A DNA stretch of 6,134 bases, taken from NCBI GenBank assembly GCA_007118075.1, contig SKSH01000205.1, positions 1-6,134 of the forward strand, in the 5' to 3' direction. Position 1 is the first letter of the stretch, and the number at the start of each line of letters is the position of its first letter. Below, piece by piece: positions 1 to 5,822 of this stretch. The translations under genes and the position numbers were made by a program. Origin of the DNA: Halobacteriales archaeon (lineage in GTDB: Archaea; Halobacteriota; Halobacteria; Halobacteriales; SKSH01). The notes beneath the pieces were generated by a model that was not told where the DNA came from, ran no database searches, and saw nothing but the letters and a program-made list of their open reading frames with translations.

Positions 1-1
1 C

Positions 2-706
2 GCCGCGGCGGCCCTCGACCGGATCGATACCACCACCGACCTCGATGCCGCGGTCGCCGATGCCGATCTCGTCATCGAAGCGGTCCCCGAGGACATGGCG
101 CTCAAGCAGACCATCTTCACGGAGGTCGAGACATCGGCACCATCGGAGACCATCATCGCCACCAACACCTCCTCGCTCTCGGTGACCGAGCTCGCAAGCG
201 TACTCGACCGACCGACACGGGTGATCGGGCTTCACTTTTTCAACCCGGCACACATCATGCAGCTGGTCGAGGTCGTCGTCGCCGAGCAGTCTGCTCCGGC
301 GGTGGTCGCCGAGGCAGAGGCGTTCGTCGAGGACATCGATCGAATCCCAGTCACCGTCCGGGACTCACCCGGATTCGCCAGCTCACGTCTTGGGATCTCC
401 CTCGGGGTCGAGGCCATCAGGATGCTCGAGACTGGAGTCGCCGGGCCACGCGACATCGACCGCGCAATGACCCTCGGGTACAACCACCCGATGGGGCCAA
501 TCGAGCTGACCGATCACATCGGCCTCGATGTCCGCCTCGGCGTCCTCGAGTATCTCCGTGAGGAACTTGGCGAGCGCTTCAAACCGCCGCAGTTGCTCAA
601 GCGGAAGGTGCGAGCCGGCCACCTCGGAAAGAAATCAGGACGTGGCTTTTACACATGGGAGGATGGCGAGATAGTCGGGATTGCCATGGAGGGTTTCGAT
701 GACTGA
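2..706 (+). CDS. 3-hydroxyacyl-CoA dehydrogenase, C-terminal part (5' end outside window)
   Basis: NAD-dependent oxidation of 3-hydroxyacyl-CoA to 3-oxoacyl-CoA, a cytosolic step of beta-oxidation. The frame is open from base 2 and gives 234 visible residues. About 50 N-terminal residues are missing relative to the usual ~285, including the first dinucleotide-binding glycine motif. The end of the Rossmann domain is visible: DADLVIEAVPED (residues 20-31), then NTSSLS at 55-60 with the conserved serine. The catalytic His/Glu pair is H78 in GLHFFNP and E90 in QLVEVV. The helical C-terminal domain follows from RDSPGFASSR (about 121), through DIDRAM and YNHPMGP, to a KKSGRGFY end. Classical enzymes have GF-x-x-N-R where this one has GFASSR, so the substrate-contacting Asn is Ser (residue 128). 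The end overlaps the enoyl-CoA hydratase start by 8 bases, which suggests co-translation. It could be called Hbd (3-hydroxybutyryl-CoA dehydrogenase), but chain-length preference cannot be read from the sequence. Confidence 0.93.
   Translation, partial: AAAALDRIDTTTDLDAAVADADLVIEAVPEDMALKQTIFTEVETSAPSETIIATNTSSLSVTELASVLDRPTRVIGLHFFNPAHIMQLVEVVVAEQSAPAVVAEAEAFVEDIDRIPVTVRDSPGFASSRLGISLGVEAIRMLETGVAGPRDIDRAMTLGYNHPMGPIELTDHIGLDVRLGVLEYLREELGERFKPPQLLKRKVRAGHLGKKSGRGFYTWEDGEIVGIAMEGFDD
688..692 (+). promoter_or_regulatory. Shine-Dalgarno site of the enoyl-CoA hydratase gene
   Basis: GGAGG lies six bases before ATG 699 and inside the end of the upstream dehydrogenase gene. It decides the start in favour of ATG 699 rather than the in-frame TTG at 681, which lies upstream of the GGAGG. 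Its place within the upstream coding sequence fits translational coupling. Confidence 0.75.
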
Positions 707-1514
707 AATCGAGACCCTCGCCAGTACCCTCGAGGTCACCCGCCTCGAGGTTGGCGAGCGCGTCGACGGTGTCGCCACCCTGACGATCGACCGACCCGAT
801 GCACGCAACGCGATGAACAAACCGGTCCGCCGTGAGCTCAAGCAGGCCATGGCCGCCCTCGACGCCGCTGAGGAGGTTCGTGTCGTGGTCCTCACCGGAT
901 CCGATGAGGCCAAGGCGTTCGTCGCCGGGGCTGACGTGAGTGATCTACGAGATCGTGGAGCACTCGAACAGCGCGAGGCAGGGGCTCGCCCCCGCGTCTA
1001 TGAGACGATCGCTGAGACGGCAGTCCCCGTCATCGCCAGGATCAACGGCCATGCCCTCGGAGGTGGCTGCGAACTAGCGCAGGCGTGTGATATCCGCATC
1101 GCGAGCGAGCATGCGAAACTCGGCCAACCGGAGGTGACCCTTGGACTCCTGCCCGGCGGTGGAGGCACCCAACGGCTCCCCCGACTGATCGGTACCGGGC
1201 AGGCGATGCGCCTCATTCTCTCTGGCGAACTCATCGACGCTGAGGAAGCCGCCCGTATCGGTCTCGTCGAGGAGGTCTATCCGCCAGATGAACTCGATGA
1301 TCGGGTGTACGAACTTGCCGGGCGGATCGCGAGCAACGGACCACTTGCAGTCCGCCTTGCACGCCAGGCGGTCACCGCTGCCGCTGAGCTACCACTCAGC
1401 CAGGGGATCGAGTACGAGGCAGAACTGTTCAACCTGCTGTTCGCATCTGCGGATAAGGACGAGGGTATCGACGCCTTCTTCGAGGACCGAGAGCCCGAGT
1501 GGAAGGGTCGTTAA
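699..1514 (+). CDS. Enoyl-CoA hydratase (crotonase family)
   Basis: A 271-residue crotonase-fold protein predicted to add water to 2-enoyl-CoA and give 3-hydroxyacyl-CoA, the substrate of the dehydrogenase encoded just upstream. The N-terminal strand-turn is VATLTIDRPDARNAMN (residues 25-40). The first oxyanion-hole segment is AFVAGADVSDL (73-83). The second is NGHALGGGCELAQACDIRIA (116-135). Both catalytic glutamates of true hydratases are present: E125 in GGGCEL and E145 in LGQPEVTLG. The conserved GGGGTQRLPRLIG follows at 153-165. Having both glutamates favours hydratase over the isomerase or dehalogenase branches of the superfamily. The N-terminus is about 15 residues longer than many family members, so a later start is possible, but the ribosome binding site at 688-692 supports ATG 699. 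The gene ends in TAA, sharing a TTAA with the stop codon of the converging cysS gene. Confidence 0.93.
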   Translation: MTEIETLASTLEVTRLEVGERVDGVATLTIDRPDARNAMNKPVRRELKQAMAALDAAEEVRVVVLTGSDEAKAFVAGADVSDLRDRGALEQREAGARPRVYETIAETAVPVIARINGHALGGGCELAQACDIRIASEHAKLGQPEVTLGLLPGGGGTQRLPRLIGTGQAMRLILSGELIDAEEAARIGLVEEVYPPDELDDRVYELAGRIASNGPLAVRLARQAVTAAAELPLSQGIEYEAELFNLLFASADKDEGIDAFFEDREPEWKGR

Positions 1515-2998
1515 TCGGTCGAGGAGAGCCGGGCCCGTGGGCCATCATCGGTATCCTCGATCTCGATGTTATGGTCGTGAAGGACGTTCCTGAGTTCGTC
1601 TGCCCACTCGTACTCACCGGCAGCCCGAAGCGCCTCCCGGATGCGCAGGATGTCATCGAGGATATCGGTCAGCTCAGAGACCTGGTCTGATGCACCGAGG
1701 TTGATTCCAAGAATCGCTCTACCGATCGTCTCGAGTACCTCGATCGAGGACAACAGCCCACCGTAATCATAGGGTGCGTCTCCGGCTTCGACGTGTGAAT
1801 TGATGGCCGACACGACAGACTCCAGCGCGACGAGTGCCCCTCGCGTATCGAGGTTATCATCGAGGGCGGTGTAGGCGTCCTGGCGGGCCTGCTCGACCGT
1901 ATCACGCAGTGTCGTATCGATCGTCGTACTGCTCGCCTCGGGGCTATCGACGGTCTCGGTGGCGAGTGCATGGGCACGGTCGAGCCGATCGGCTCGGGCG
2001 GCTGCCTCCTCGAGGGCCGATTCGGAGAACGCCTGTCTGGTATCATGACTCGCCGAAAGGAGGAACGTCCGGATCGTATCCTGCCCCCAGCTGGCGACGG
2101 CATCCTCGACGGTGAAATAGTTCCCAAGGCTCGAGCTCATCTTCTCGGTTTCCGTCTCGAGCATCTCGATGTGGATCCAGTAGCGGGCGAACGGCTGTCC
2201 GGTCGCTGCCTCTGATTGGGCGATCTCGTTCTCATTGTGCGGGAAGGCGATATCGCGGCCAGCCACATGGATATCGAACGTCTCGCCGAGGTGGTTCATG
2301 CTCATCGCTGAACATTCGATGTGCCAACCAGGACGACCATCCCCCCAAGGAGATGACCAGGTCTTGGCGCCTGCACAGGCAGCTTCGAGATCGAGATCCG
2401 AACGCTTGACGTAGTCCTCGATATCCTTGCGATCGACCGTACCAGCCTTCCAGAGGGCAAAATCAGCCGGATGACGTTTATCCGGATGGGTACTTATCTC
2501 CTCGGCCTCGAGGGTGGGGTCGATCAGCTGTCCGTATCCCTCGAAGGCCGGGACATCGAAGTAGACCGAACCGTCCTCCTCATAGGCGTATCCAGCCGCA
2601 ATGAGCCGTTCAATGAGTTCGATGATCGCATCGATATGCTCAGAGACGCGTGGATAAGCGTGTGCGCGACGGCAGTTCACCCGGCGCATGTCGGCGAGGG
2701 TGCGCTCGATGTAGTGGGTGGCGACCGCCAACTCGTCGGTCCATGCCGCCCGCTCACCGACACGGGCGACGATCTTCTCGTTGATATCGGTGAAGTTCTC
2801 GACATGGTGAACCTCGTGGCCACGATGCTCGAGCCATCGGCGAAGCACGTCGACGTGCACCCATGAGCGAGCATGGCCGAGATGGGCCCGATCAGAGACC
2901 GTGAGTCCACAGAAATACATCGAGACCGGTCGCTGACGTGGCTCGAAGGCCTCGACTTCTCCCGATAGTGTGTTGCGCAGGTGCAGCCCCATCGTCAC
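1511..2998 (-). CDS. cysS: Cysteinyl-tRNA synthetase
   Basis: A class I aminoacyl-tRNA synthetase of 495 residues that charges tRNA-Cys with cysteine using ATP, in the cytosol. The Rossmann catalytic domain has the HIGH-type motif as HLGH (39-42) and the KMSKS loop as KMSSSLGN (286-293). The zinc ligands of the cysteine-recognition site all have counterparts: C30 in CGLTVSD, C229 in WHIECSAM, and H254 and E258 in FPHNENEIAQSEA. Between ALWKAG and PWGDGRPGW (about 185-217) is an acidic insertion of roughly 20 residues that bacterial CysRS lacks and that haloarchaeal versions usually have. A DALR-type helical domain (about 365-435) and the usual C-terminal RIREALRAAGEYEWADELR segment (452-470) complete the protein. 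The start is GTG, followed two codons later by an in-frame ATG at 2992. GGAG eight bases before the GTG favours GTG, but ATG cannot be ruled out. The DUF7524-like gene lies 42 bases upstream on the same strand. Confidence 0.96.
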   Translation of the reverse strand: MTMGLHLRNTLSGEVEAFEPRQRPVSMYFCGLTVSDRAHLGHARSWVHVDVLRRWLEHRGHEVHHVENFTDINEKIVARVGERAAWTDELAVATHYIERTLADMRRVNCRRAHAYPRVSEHIDAIIELIERLIAAGYAYEEDGSVYFDVPAFEGYGQLIDPTLEAEEISTHPDKRHPADFALWKAGTVDRKDIEDYVKRSDLDLEAACAGAKTWSSPWGDGRPGWHIECSAMSMNHLGETFDIHVAGRDIAFPHNENEIAQSEAATGQPFARYWIHIEMLETETEKMSSSLGNYFTVEDAVASWGQDTIRTFLLSASHDTRQAFSESALEEAAARADRLDRAHALATETVDSPEASSTTIDTTLRDTVEQARQDAYTALDDNLDTRGALVALESVVSAINSHVEAGDAPYDYGGLLSSIEVLETIGRAILGINLGASDQVSELTDILDDILRIREALRAAGEYEWADELRNVLHDHNIEIEDTDDGPRARLSSTD

Positions 2999-3002
2999 GG
3001 AT

Positions 3003-3016
3003 GGTTCTCCCGAACC
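3003..3016 (-). promoter_or_regulatory. Hairpin presenting the cysS ribosome binding site
   Basis: On the cysS mRNA strand the order is GGTTC, GGGA, GAACC: a perfect 5-bp stem closing a tetraloop that fits the GNRA pattern. The Shine-Dalgarno bases GGAG (3010 down to 3007) occupy three loop positions and the first base of the 3' arm. The GTG start at 2998 follows four bases after the stem. The repeat and the spacing are seen directly. Any role in controlling initiation is inference. Confidence 0.45.
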
Positions 3017-3040
3017 CCGCTTGAATGTGTTGCCACGTCC

Positions 3041-3607
3041 TCAGCGCACCAAGAGTGCGATGGCAATGCCGACTCCAACTAGCACTGTGAGTGCACCGAG
3101 CAGGATCGCCGTCTCGCTGATGAGCAAGATCGCCCCGATGGCGATGAGCACCGCCATCGAGGCAAGGGCGAGGAGGGTGCCGGTACCGGGTTTGAGCAGT
3201 CGATCAGTGGCACTCCGTCTCGGTGCCGTGTCGGTCCTTGGGACCCCGAGAGACTCGTCGACGCGCACCGACCGAGCCGTCCCCTCCTGTCTGAGCTCAA
3301 CCTCAAGGAACGTCTCTTCGGTACCGTACCCGGTCACGATCCGGAGGTGGCCGTTGAAATGTTCAGGCCGCTGGTCGGCCACCGACACGCGGATGGCCTG
3401 CGCATCGTCAGCACCGATGAAGTGATTGGGGTCGTCGACGGTGACGAACCGGACGAGGTCCTCAGCGGGTGCCACGTGAATATGCTGTGGCGGACCGTGG
3501 TTCTCGACGATCACCACGAAATCGTCGGTCACCTCGATGCTCGACTCCTCCAGCTCGACCGATTTCGGGGCGTCCCGACCGAGGTGGACCCGGAGTCTCT
3601 TGTTCAC
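3041..3607 (-). CDS. DUF7524-like haloarchaeal membrane protein of unknown function
   Basis: A 188-residue protein with an N-terminal beta-rich region and two C-terminal transmembrane helices. Residues 1-107 alternate short hydrophobic strands (DDFVVIVENHG at 29-38, HIHVAPAEDL, GHLRIVTGYGTEETFLEVEL at 86-105), suggesting an immunoglobulin-like or other beta-sandwich fold. A charged, Arg/Thr-rich linker (108-140) leads to two adjacent hydrophobic helices at about 143-164 and 166-187, with an Arg as the last residue. No signal peptide is visible at the N-terminus, so the protein is tail-anchored by the C-terminal hairpin. Which side of the membrane the beta domain faces is unclear. The overall layout and the VTGYG segment recall the haloarchaeal DUF7524 family, by memory only. 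The frame stays open upstream to 3808, but that stretch overlaps trm112 and is rich in Ser and Arg, so GTG 3607 was chosen. No Shine-Dalgarno site precedes it, which fits a leaderless mRNA. No enzymatic motif is visible. Confidence 0.8.
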   Translation of the reverse strand: MNKRLRVHLGRDAPKSVELEESSIEVTDDFVVIVENHGPPQHIHVAPAEDLVRFVTVDDPNHFIGADDAQAIRVSVADQRPEHFNGHLRIVTGYGTEETFLEVELRQEGTARSVRVDESLGVPRTDTAPRRSATDRLLKPGTGTLLALASMAVLIAIGAILLISETAILLGALTVLVGVGIAIALLVR

Positions 3608-3632
3608 GAGTGTAAAGACGCACCGTCCTGAG

Positions 3633-3637
3633 AAAAA
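3633..3637 (-). terminator. T5 tract after trm112, also upstream of the DUF7524-like gene
   Basis: On the minus strand this reads CTTTTTCT. It lies 43 bases past the trm112 stop and about 27 bases before the GTG of the next gene. It could act as an archaeal oligo-T terminator, or as the T-rich core of a weak promoter for a leaderless mRNA. Sequence alone does not separate the two. Confidence 0.25.
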
Positions 3638-3680
3638 GATGCAGGCTGTAGTCTGACGGATGGCTGCTGTTTCGGTGATT

Positions 3681-3875
3681 TCAGGCGAGTTCCTCTCGCA
3701 TATCTGGTGGGAGGAGGTTCGGGATCCCCTCCTCGATTGGGTAGACCTCGCCACACTCCGTGCAGGTGAGGGTCCCCTCGAGGATGTTCTCCTCTTCGTC
3801 TCGCTCATCGATGGTGAGCTCGAGCTCAGCCTTATCGACAGGACAACAGAGGATCTCCATCAGTGACTCGCGCAT
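3681..3875 (-). CDS. Trm112-like methyltransferase partner protein
   Basis: A 64-residue zinc-ribbon protein of the Trm112/YcaR family. In archaea and eukaryotes Trm112 binds and activates several SAM-dependent methyltransferases acting on tRNA, rRNA and release factor, so a translation-related role is expected. The N-terminal SLMEILCCPVDKAELEL (4-20) and the C-terminal ribbon LTCTECGEVYPIEEGIPNLL (36-55), followed by PPDMRE, are diagnostic. Possible metal ligands are C10, C11, C38 and C41. The classical CPxC of the first knuckle is CPVD, so the usual second cysteine is missing. The acidic central loop (23-33) is typical of halophiles. The start is ATG 3875, with GGAGGT (3884-3889) eight bases upstream. 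A second in-frame Met at residue 6 is less likely because it would break the conserved N-terminus. The gene lies 68 bases after purA and 73 bases before the DUF7524-like gene, all in the same direction. Confidence 0.92.
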   Translation of the reverse strand: MRESLMEILCCPVDKAELELTIDERDEEENILEGTLTCTECGEVYPIEEGIPNLLPPDMREELA

Positions 3876-3883
3876 CGTGGCCT

Positions 3884-3889
3884 ACCTCC
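3884..3889 (-). promoter_or_regulatory. Shine-Dalgarno site of the Trm112-like gene
   Basis: On the minus strand GGAGGT lies eight bases before ATG 3875. It sets the start at the first Met and shows that this mRNA has a leader, unlike the neighbouring DUF7524-like gene. Confidence 0.7.
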
Positions 3890-3920
3890 AGTCATACACG
3901 AAGCCTCGGTGTCACTGCCG

Positions 3921-3925
3921 AAAAA
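3921..3925 (-). terminator. T5 tract after purA
   Basis: The minus strand reads AGCTTTTTCGG about 19 bases past the purA stop codon. An oligo-T stretch just after a stop codon is the usual archaeal termination signal, but five T residues are marginal. It might instead be part of a trm112 promoter: a start site about 25 bases on would leave a leader long enough for the GGAGGT site. Confidence 0.25.
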
Positions 3926-3943
3926 GCTGACGACCAACCTTGC

Positions 3944-5263
3944 TCAGTCGTCGAACGGATGATCGAGCACGAGCGTCTGAGCCCGATCGGGGCCGACCCC
4001 GACAGCAGCAAGTGGTACGTCGAGCTCACTCGCGATGAACGTCGCGTACGCCAAAGCGGCATCCGGGAGTACCTCGATACCGGTCTCTGCGACCGAATCC
4101 CAATCGGCGTCAGGCCAGCCGTCGAACGTGCGGTACACCGGTTCACAGGCAGCCCACGCCTGCGTGGTCGATGGGACCGTCATCCGCTCTTCGCCGTCGA
4201 GCTCGTACGCGACGGCGATTTGTACCTCGTCAAGGCCCGCGAGCACGTCGAGGTGGTTGAGTGCCAGCCCGGTGAACCCGCTGGCGCGTGTCGCATCACG
4301 GAGCATCGGTAGGTCCAACCAACCGATCCGTCGAGGCCGGCCGGTGACGGTTCCATACTCGCCACCTCGATCGCGGATCTCATCGGCAAGGTCGCCCTCA
4401 AGTTCGGTCGGGAGGGGGCCCTCACCAACGCGAGAGAGATACGCTTTAATGACCCCGATGATCTCACCATCGGCGATCACCCCGGGGCCGACTCCCGAAC
4501 CCGTCGCGGCATAGCCAGCAGTTGGGTTCGATGAGGTGGTGTACGGGTAGTTGCCGTGATCGATGTCCAACGTGGTTCCCTGCGCCCCTTCATAGAGCAA
4601 CTGGTCGCCGGCGGCCGCTCGTCGAGCCAGATAGGGGCCCGCATCGATGACCATCTCCTCTTCGCGCAGCCGGTCCCCGTAGCCGGCGTACGTCTCAAAG
4701 AGCTGATCCACATCGAACGCTGATGGCTGGTCAGTCCCGTCATAGAGCGCATCGGCGAGACGCTGCTTGTAGTCGACGACGTACTCGAGCCGGGTTCGCA
4801 GTTCATCCGGGTAGAGGAGTTCGGCGATTCGAATCCCACGACGAGCCATCTTGTCCTCGTAGGTCGGTCCGATCCCCCGACCGGTCGTTCCTACTGCGAT
4901 ATCGTCATCAGCCTTGAGCGATTCCTCTGCCCGATCGAGGACCCGGTGGTAGGGCATGATCACGTGCGCCCTTCCAGAGATGTACAATTCAGGGTCGAGC
5001 CCGCGATCACGAAGGGTATCGAGTTCGTCGAAGAGGGTCTCGGGGTTCACAACACACCCGTTTCCGATGACCCCGACGGTCCCCCTGATGACACCGCTGG
5101 GGACAAGTGAGAGCTTGTAGGTGTCCCCACCGACAACAACGGTGTGACCGGCGTTGTCGCCGCCTTGGTATCTGACGACGATGTCGGCGCGCTCGGCGAG
5201 CACATCGACAATGCCACCTTTGCCTTCGTCACCCAACTGGGCTCCGACGATGGTCACAGTCAT
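3944..5263 (-). CDS. purA: Adenylosuccinate synthetase
   Basis: A 439-residue cytosolic enzyme that joins IMP and aspartate using GTP, the first committed step from IMP to AMP. The N-terminal phosphate-binding loop is VGAQLGDEGKGGIVD (6-20), with the expected catalytic Asp (D12) and Lys (K15). RYQGGDNAGHTV (31-42) carries the conserved catalytic His at 40. Further family blocks are VGTTGRGIGPTYEDKMARRG, which contacts IMP, EGAQGTTLDIDHGNYPYTTS, and VTGRPRRIGWLDLPML. LALNHLDVLAGLDE is the guanine-specificity block, and AVGVGPDRAQT lies at the C-terminus. The length is close to the ~430 of bacterial enzymes. Small differences from the bacterial consensus are GKGGIVD for GKGKIVD and GGDNAGH for GGHNAGH. 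The start at ATG 5263 is supported by the MTVTIVGAQ beginning and by GGAG six bases upstream (5270-5273). It is transcribed divergently from the winged-helix regulator, which shares its upstream region. Confidence 0.97.
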   Translation of the reverse strand: MTVTIVGAQLGDEGKGGIVDVLAERADIVVRYQGGDNAGHTVVVGGDTYKLSLVPSGVIRGTVGVIGNGCVVNPETLFDELDTLRDRGLDPELYISGRAHVIMPYHRVLDRAEESLKADDDIAVGTTGRGIGPTYEDKMARRGIRIAELLYPDELRTRLEYVVDYKQRLADALYDGTDQPSAFDVDQLFETYAGYGDRLREEEMVIDAGPYLARRAAAGDQLLYEGAQGTTLDIDHGNYPYTTSSNPTAGYAATGSGVGPGVIADGEIIGVIKAYLSRVGEGPLPTELEGDLADEIRDRGGEYGTVTGRPRRIGWLDLPMLRDATRASGFTGLALNHLDVLAGLDEVQIAVAYELDGEERMTVPSTTQAWAACEPVYRTFDGWPDADWDSVAETGIEVLPDAALAYATFIASELDVPLAAVGVGPDRAQTLVLDHPFDD

Positions 5264-5290
5264 AGCCGACTCCGGATTCCAATCGCCGGG

Positions 5291-5308
5291 GTAAACGAGT
5301 TTCGAAAC
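5291..5308 (-). promoter_or_regulatory. Candidate purA control region with a 10-bp palindrome
   Basis: GTTTCGAAAC at 5299-5308 is a perfect palindrome, 35 bases before the purA start codon. On the minus strand it runs on as TCGTTTACC, a BRE-like CGAAAC followed by a weak TATA-like GTTTAC. A start site placed 25 bases after that would leave almost no leader, which conflicts with the GGAG ribosome binding site. The true promoter may therefore lie further upstream, for example near the AT-rich bases 5343-5356. The palindrome might be a regulator site, but that is inference. Confidence 0.3.
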
Positions 5309-5440
5309 ACCCCGTGTGGATGGTCCTTGACACCAACGAACACAAAGTATGTATCACCACCCCGTCTGAGTGCCGGTCAACCAGACGCGAGGCGGATTTC
5401 TCACTGAGTTCGAGCCGGAGTGGGTCTCCCTTGCCAACTA

Positions 5441-5454
5441 CAAAACATTAAATA
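5441..5454 (+). promoter_or_regulatory. Leaderless-type archaeal promoter of the winged-helix regulator
   Basis: An A-rich BRE-like stretch CAAAACA (5441-5447) is followed by a TATA box TTAAATA (5448-5454). The TATA centre is 27 bases before the ATG at 5478, the spacing expected when transcription starts at or beside the start codon. No Shine-Dalgarno site lies before the ATG. This is the clearest promoter in the window. Confidence 0.65.
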
Positions 5455-5477
5455 CCCTATACTAGTTAACATATGGC

Positions 5478-5783
5478 ATGATAGACCGGCTTGAAAAAGA
5501 GGTCGAGATGCTTGAGCGCCACCTGGAAGTGCTTCGCATGGTCATCGACAATGAACCGATCGGTATCGTCAAGATGTCCAACGAGACGGGACACCCCCAC
5601 CACAAAGTACGGTACTCGCTTCGCGTCCTCGAGGAGGAGGACCTTATTGAACCGTCCAGTCAAGGGGCGGTCACGACCGACCGGACCAAGGAGTTCGTCG
5701 AAGAGCTCGATGAACACCTCGAGGAGACCATCGGGAAGCTTGAGGGGATGAAACTCGGTGAGGCGGCAGAACTGTCACGATAG
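5478..5783 (+). CDS. Small winged-helix transcriptional regulator (haloarchaeal type)
   Basis: A 101-residue predicted DNA-binding protein. An N-terminal helix (3-25, LEKEVEMLERHLEVLRMVID) leads into a winged helix-turn-helix. Helix 2 is about GIVKMSNETG (29-38), the recognition helix about PHHKVRYSLRVLEEED (40-55), and the wing LIEPSSQGAVTTDRT (56-70). A C-terminal amphipathic helix (70-92), rich in Glu and Leu, probably forms a dimer coiled coil. The layout resembles PadR- or MarR-like and other single-domain archaeal regulators. It matches by memory a family seen across haloarchaea whose members are annotated only as transcriptional regulators. There is no ligand-binding domain or Cys/His metal cluster. 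Its start fits a leaderless mRNA. It is divergent from purA and converges on an unrecognised gene. Control of itself or of purA is plausible from position but is not shown by the sequence. Confidence 0.85.
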   Translation: MIDRLEKEVEMLERHLEVLRMVIDNEPIGIVKMSNETGHPHHKVRYSLRVLEEEDLIEPSSQGAVTTDRTKEFVEELDEHLEETIGKLEGMKLGEAAELSR

Positions 5784-5797
5784 CAACCACCGCGTAT

Positions 5798-5822
5798 GCT
5801 ACGGCTCTTCAGCAAGAGTAGC
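5798..5822. terminator. Hairpin between convergent genes, possible two-way terminator
   Basis: GCTA (5798-5801) pairs with TAGC (5819-5822), and CTCTT (5805-5809) with AAGAG (5814-5818), around a CAGC loop. CGG (5802-5804) forms a one-sided bulge. The nine base pairs lie in the 66-base gap between two converging stop codons, with no T-run on either side. Archaeal termination relies mainly on T-runs, so this could instead be an mRNA 3'-end structure that blocks exonucleases. Confidence 0.35.

Noticed and set aside
681..698. TTG at 681 as start of the enoyl-CoA hydratase
   Set aside because: The GGAGG site lies downstream of this TTG and is placed exactly for ATG 699.
2471..2866. 131-codon plus-strand frame opposite cysS
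   Set aside because: It lies entirely antisense to the conserved catalytic domain of CysRS and has no ribosome binding site or promoter.
3608..3808. N-terminal extension of the DUF7524-like reading frame up to 3808
   Set aside because: It overlaps the well-supported trm112 gene on the same strand in another frame, and the extra residues are a Ser/Arg-rich stretch unlike a folded haloarchaeal protein.
3863..4312. Long plus-strand frame opposite purA
   Set aside because: It lies antisense to the conserved C-terminal half of PurA. Long shadow frames are expected in GC-rich DNA.
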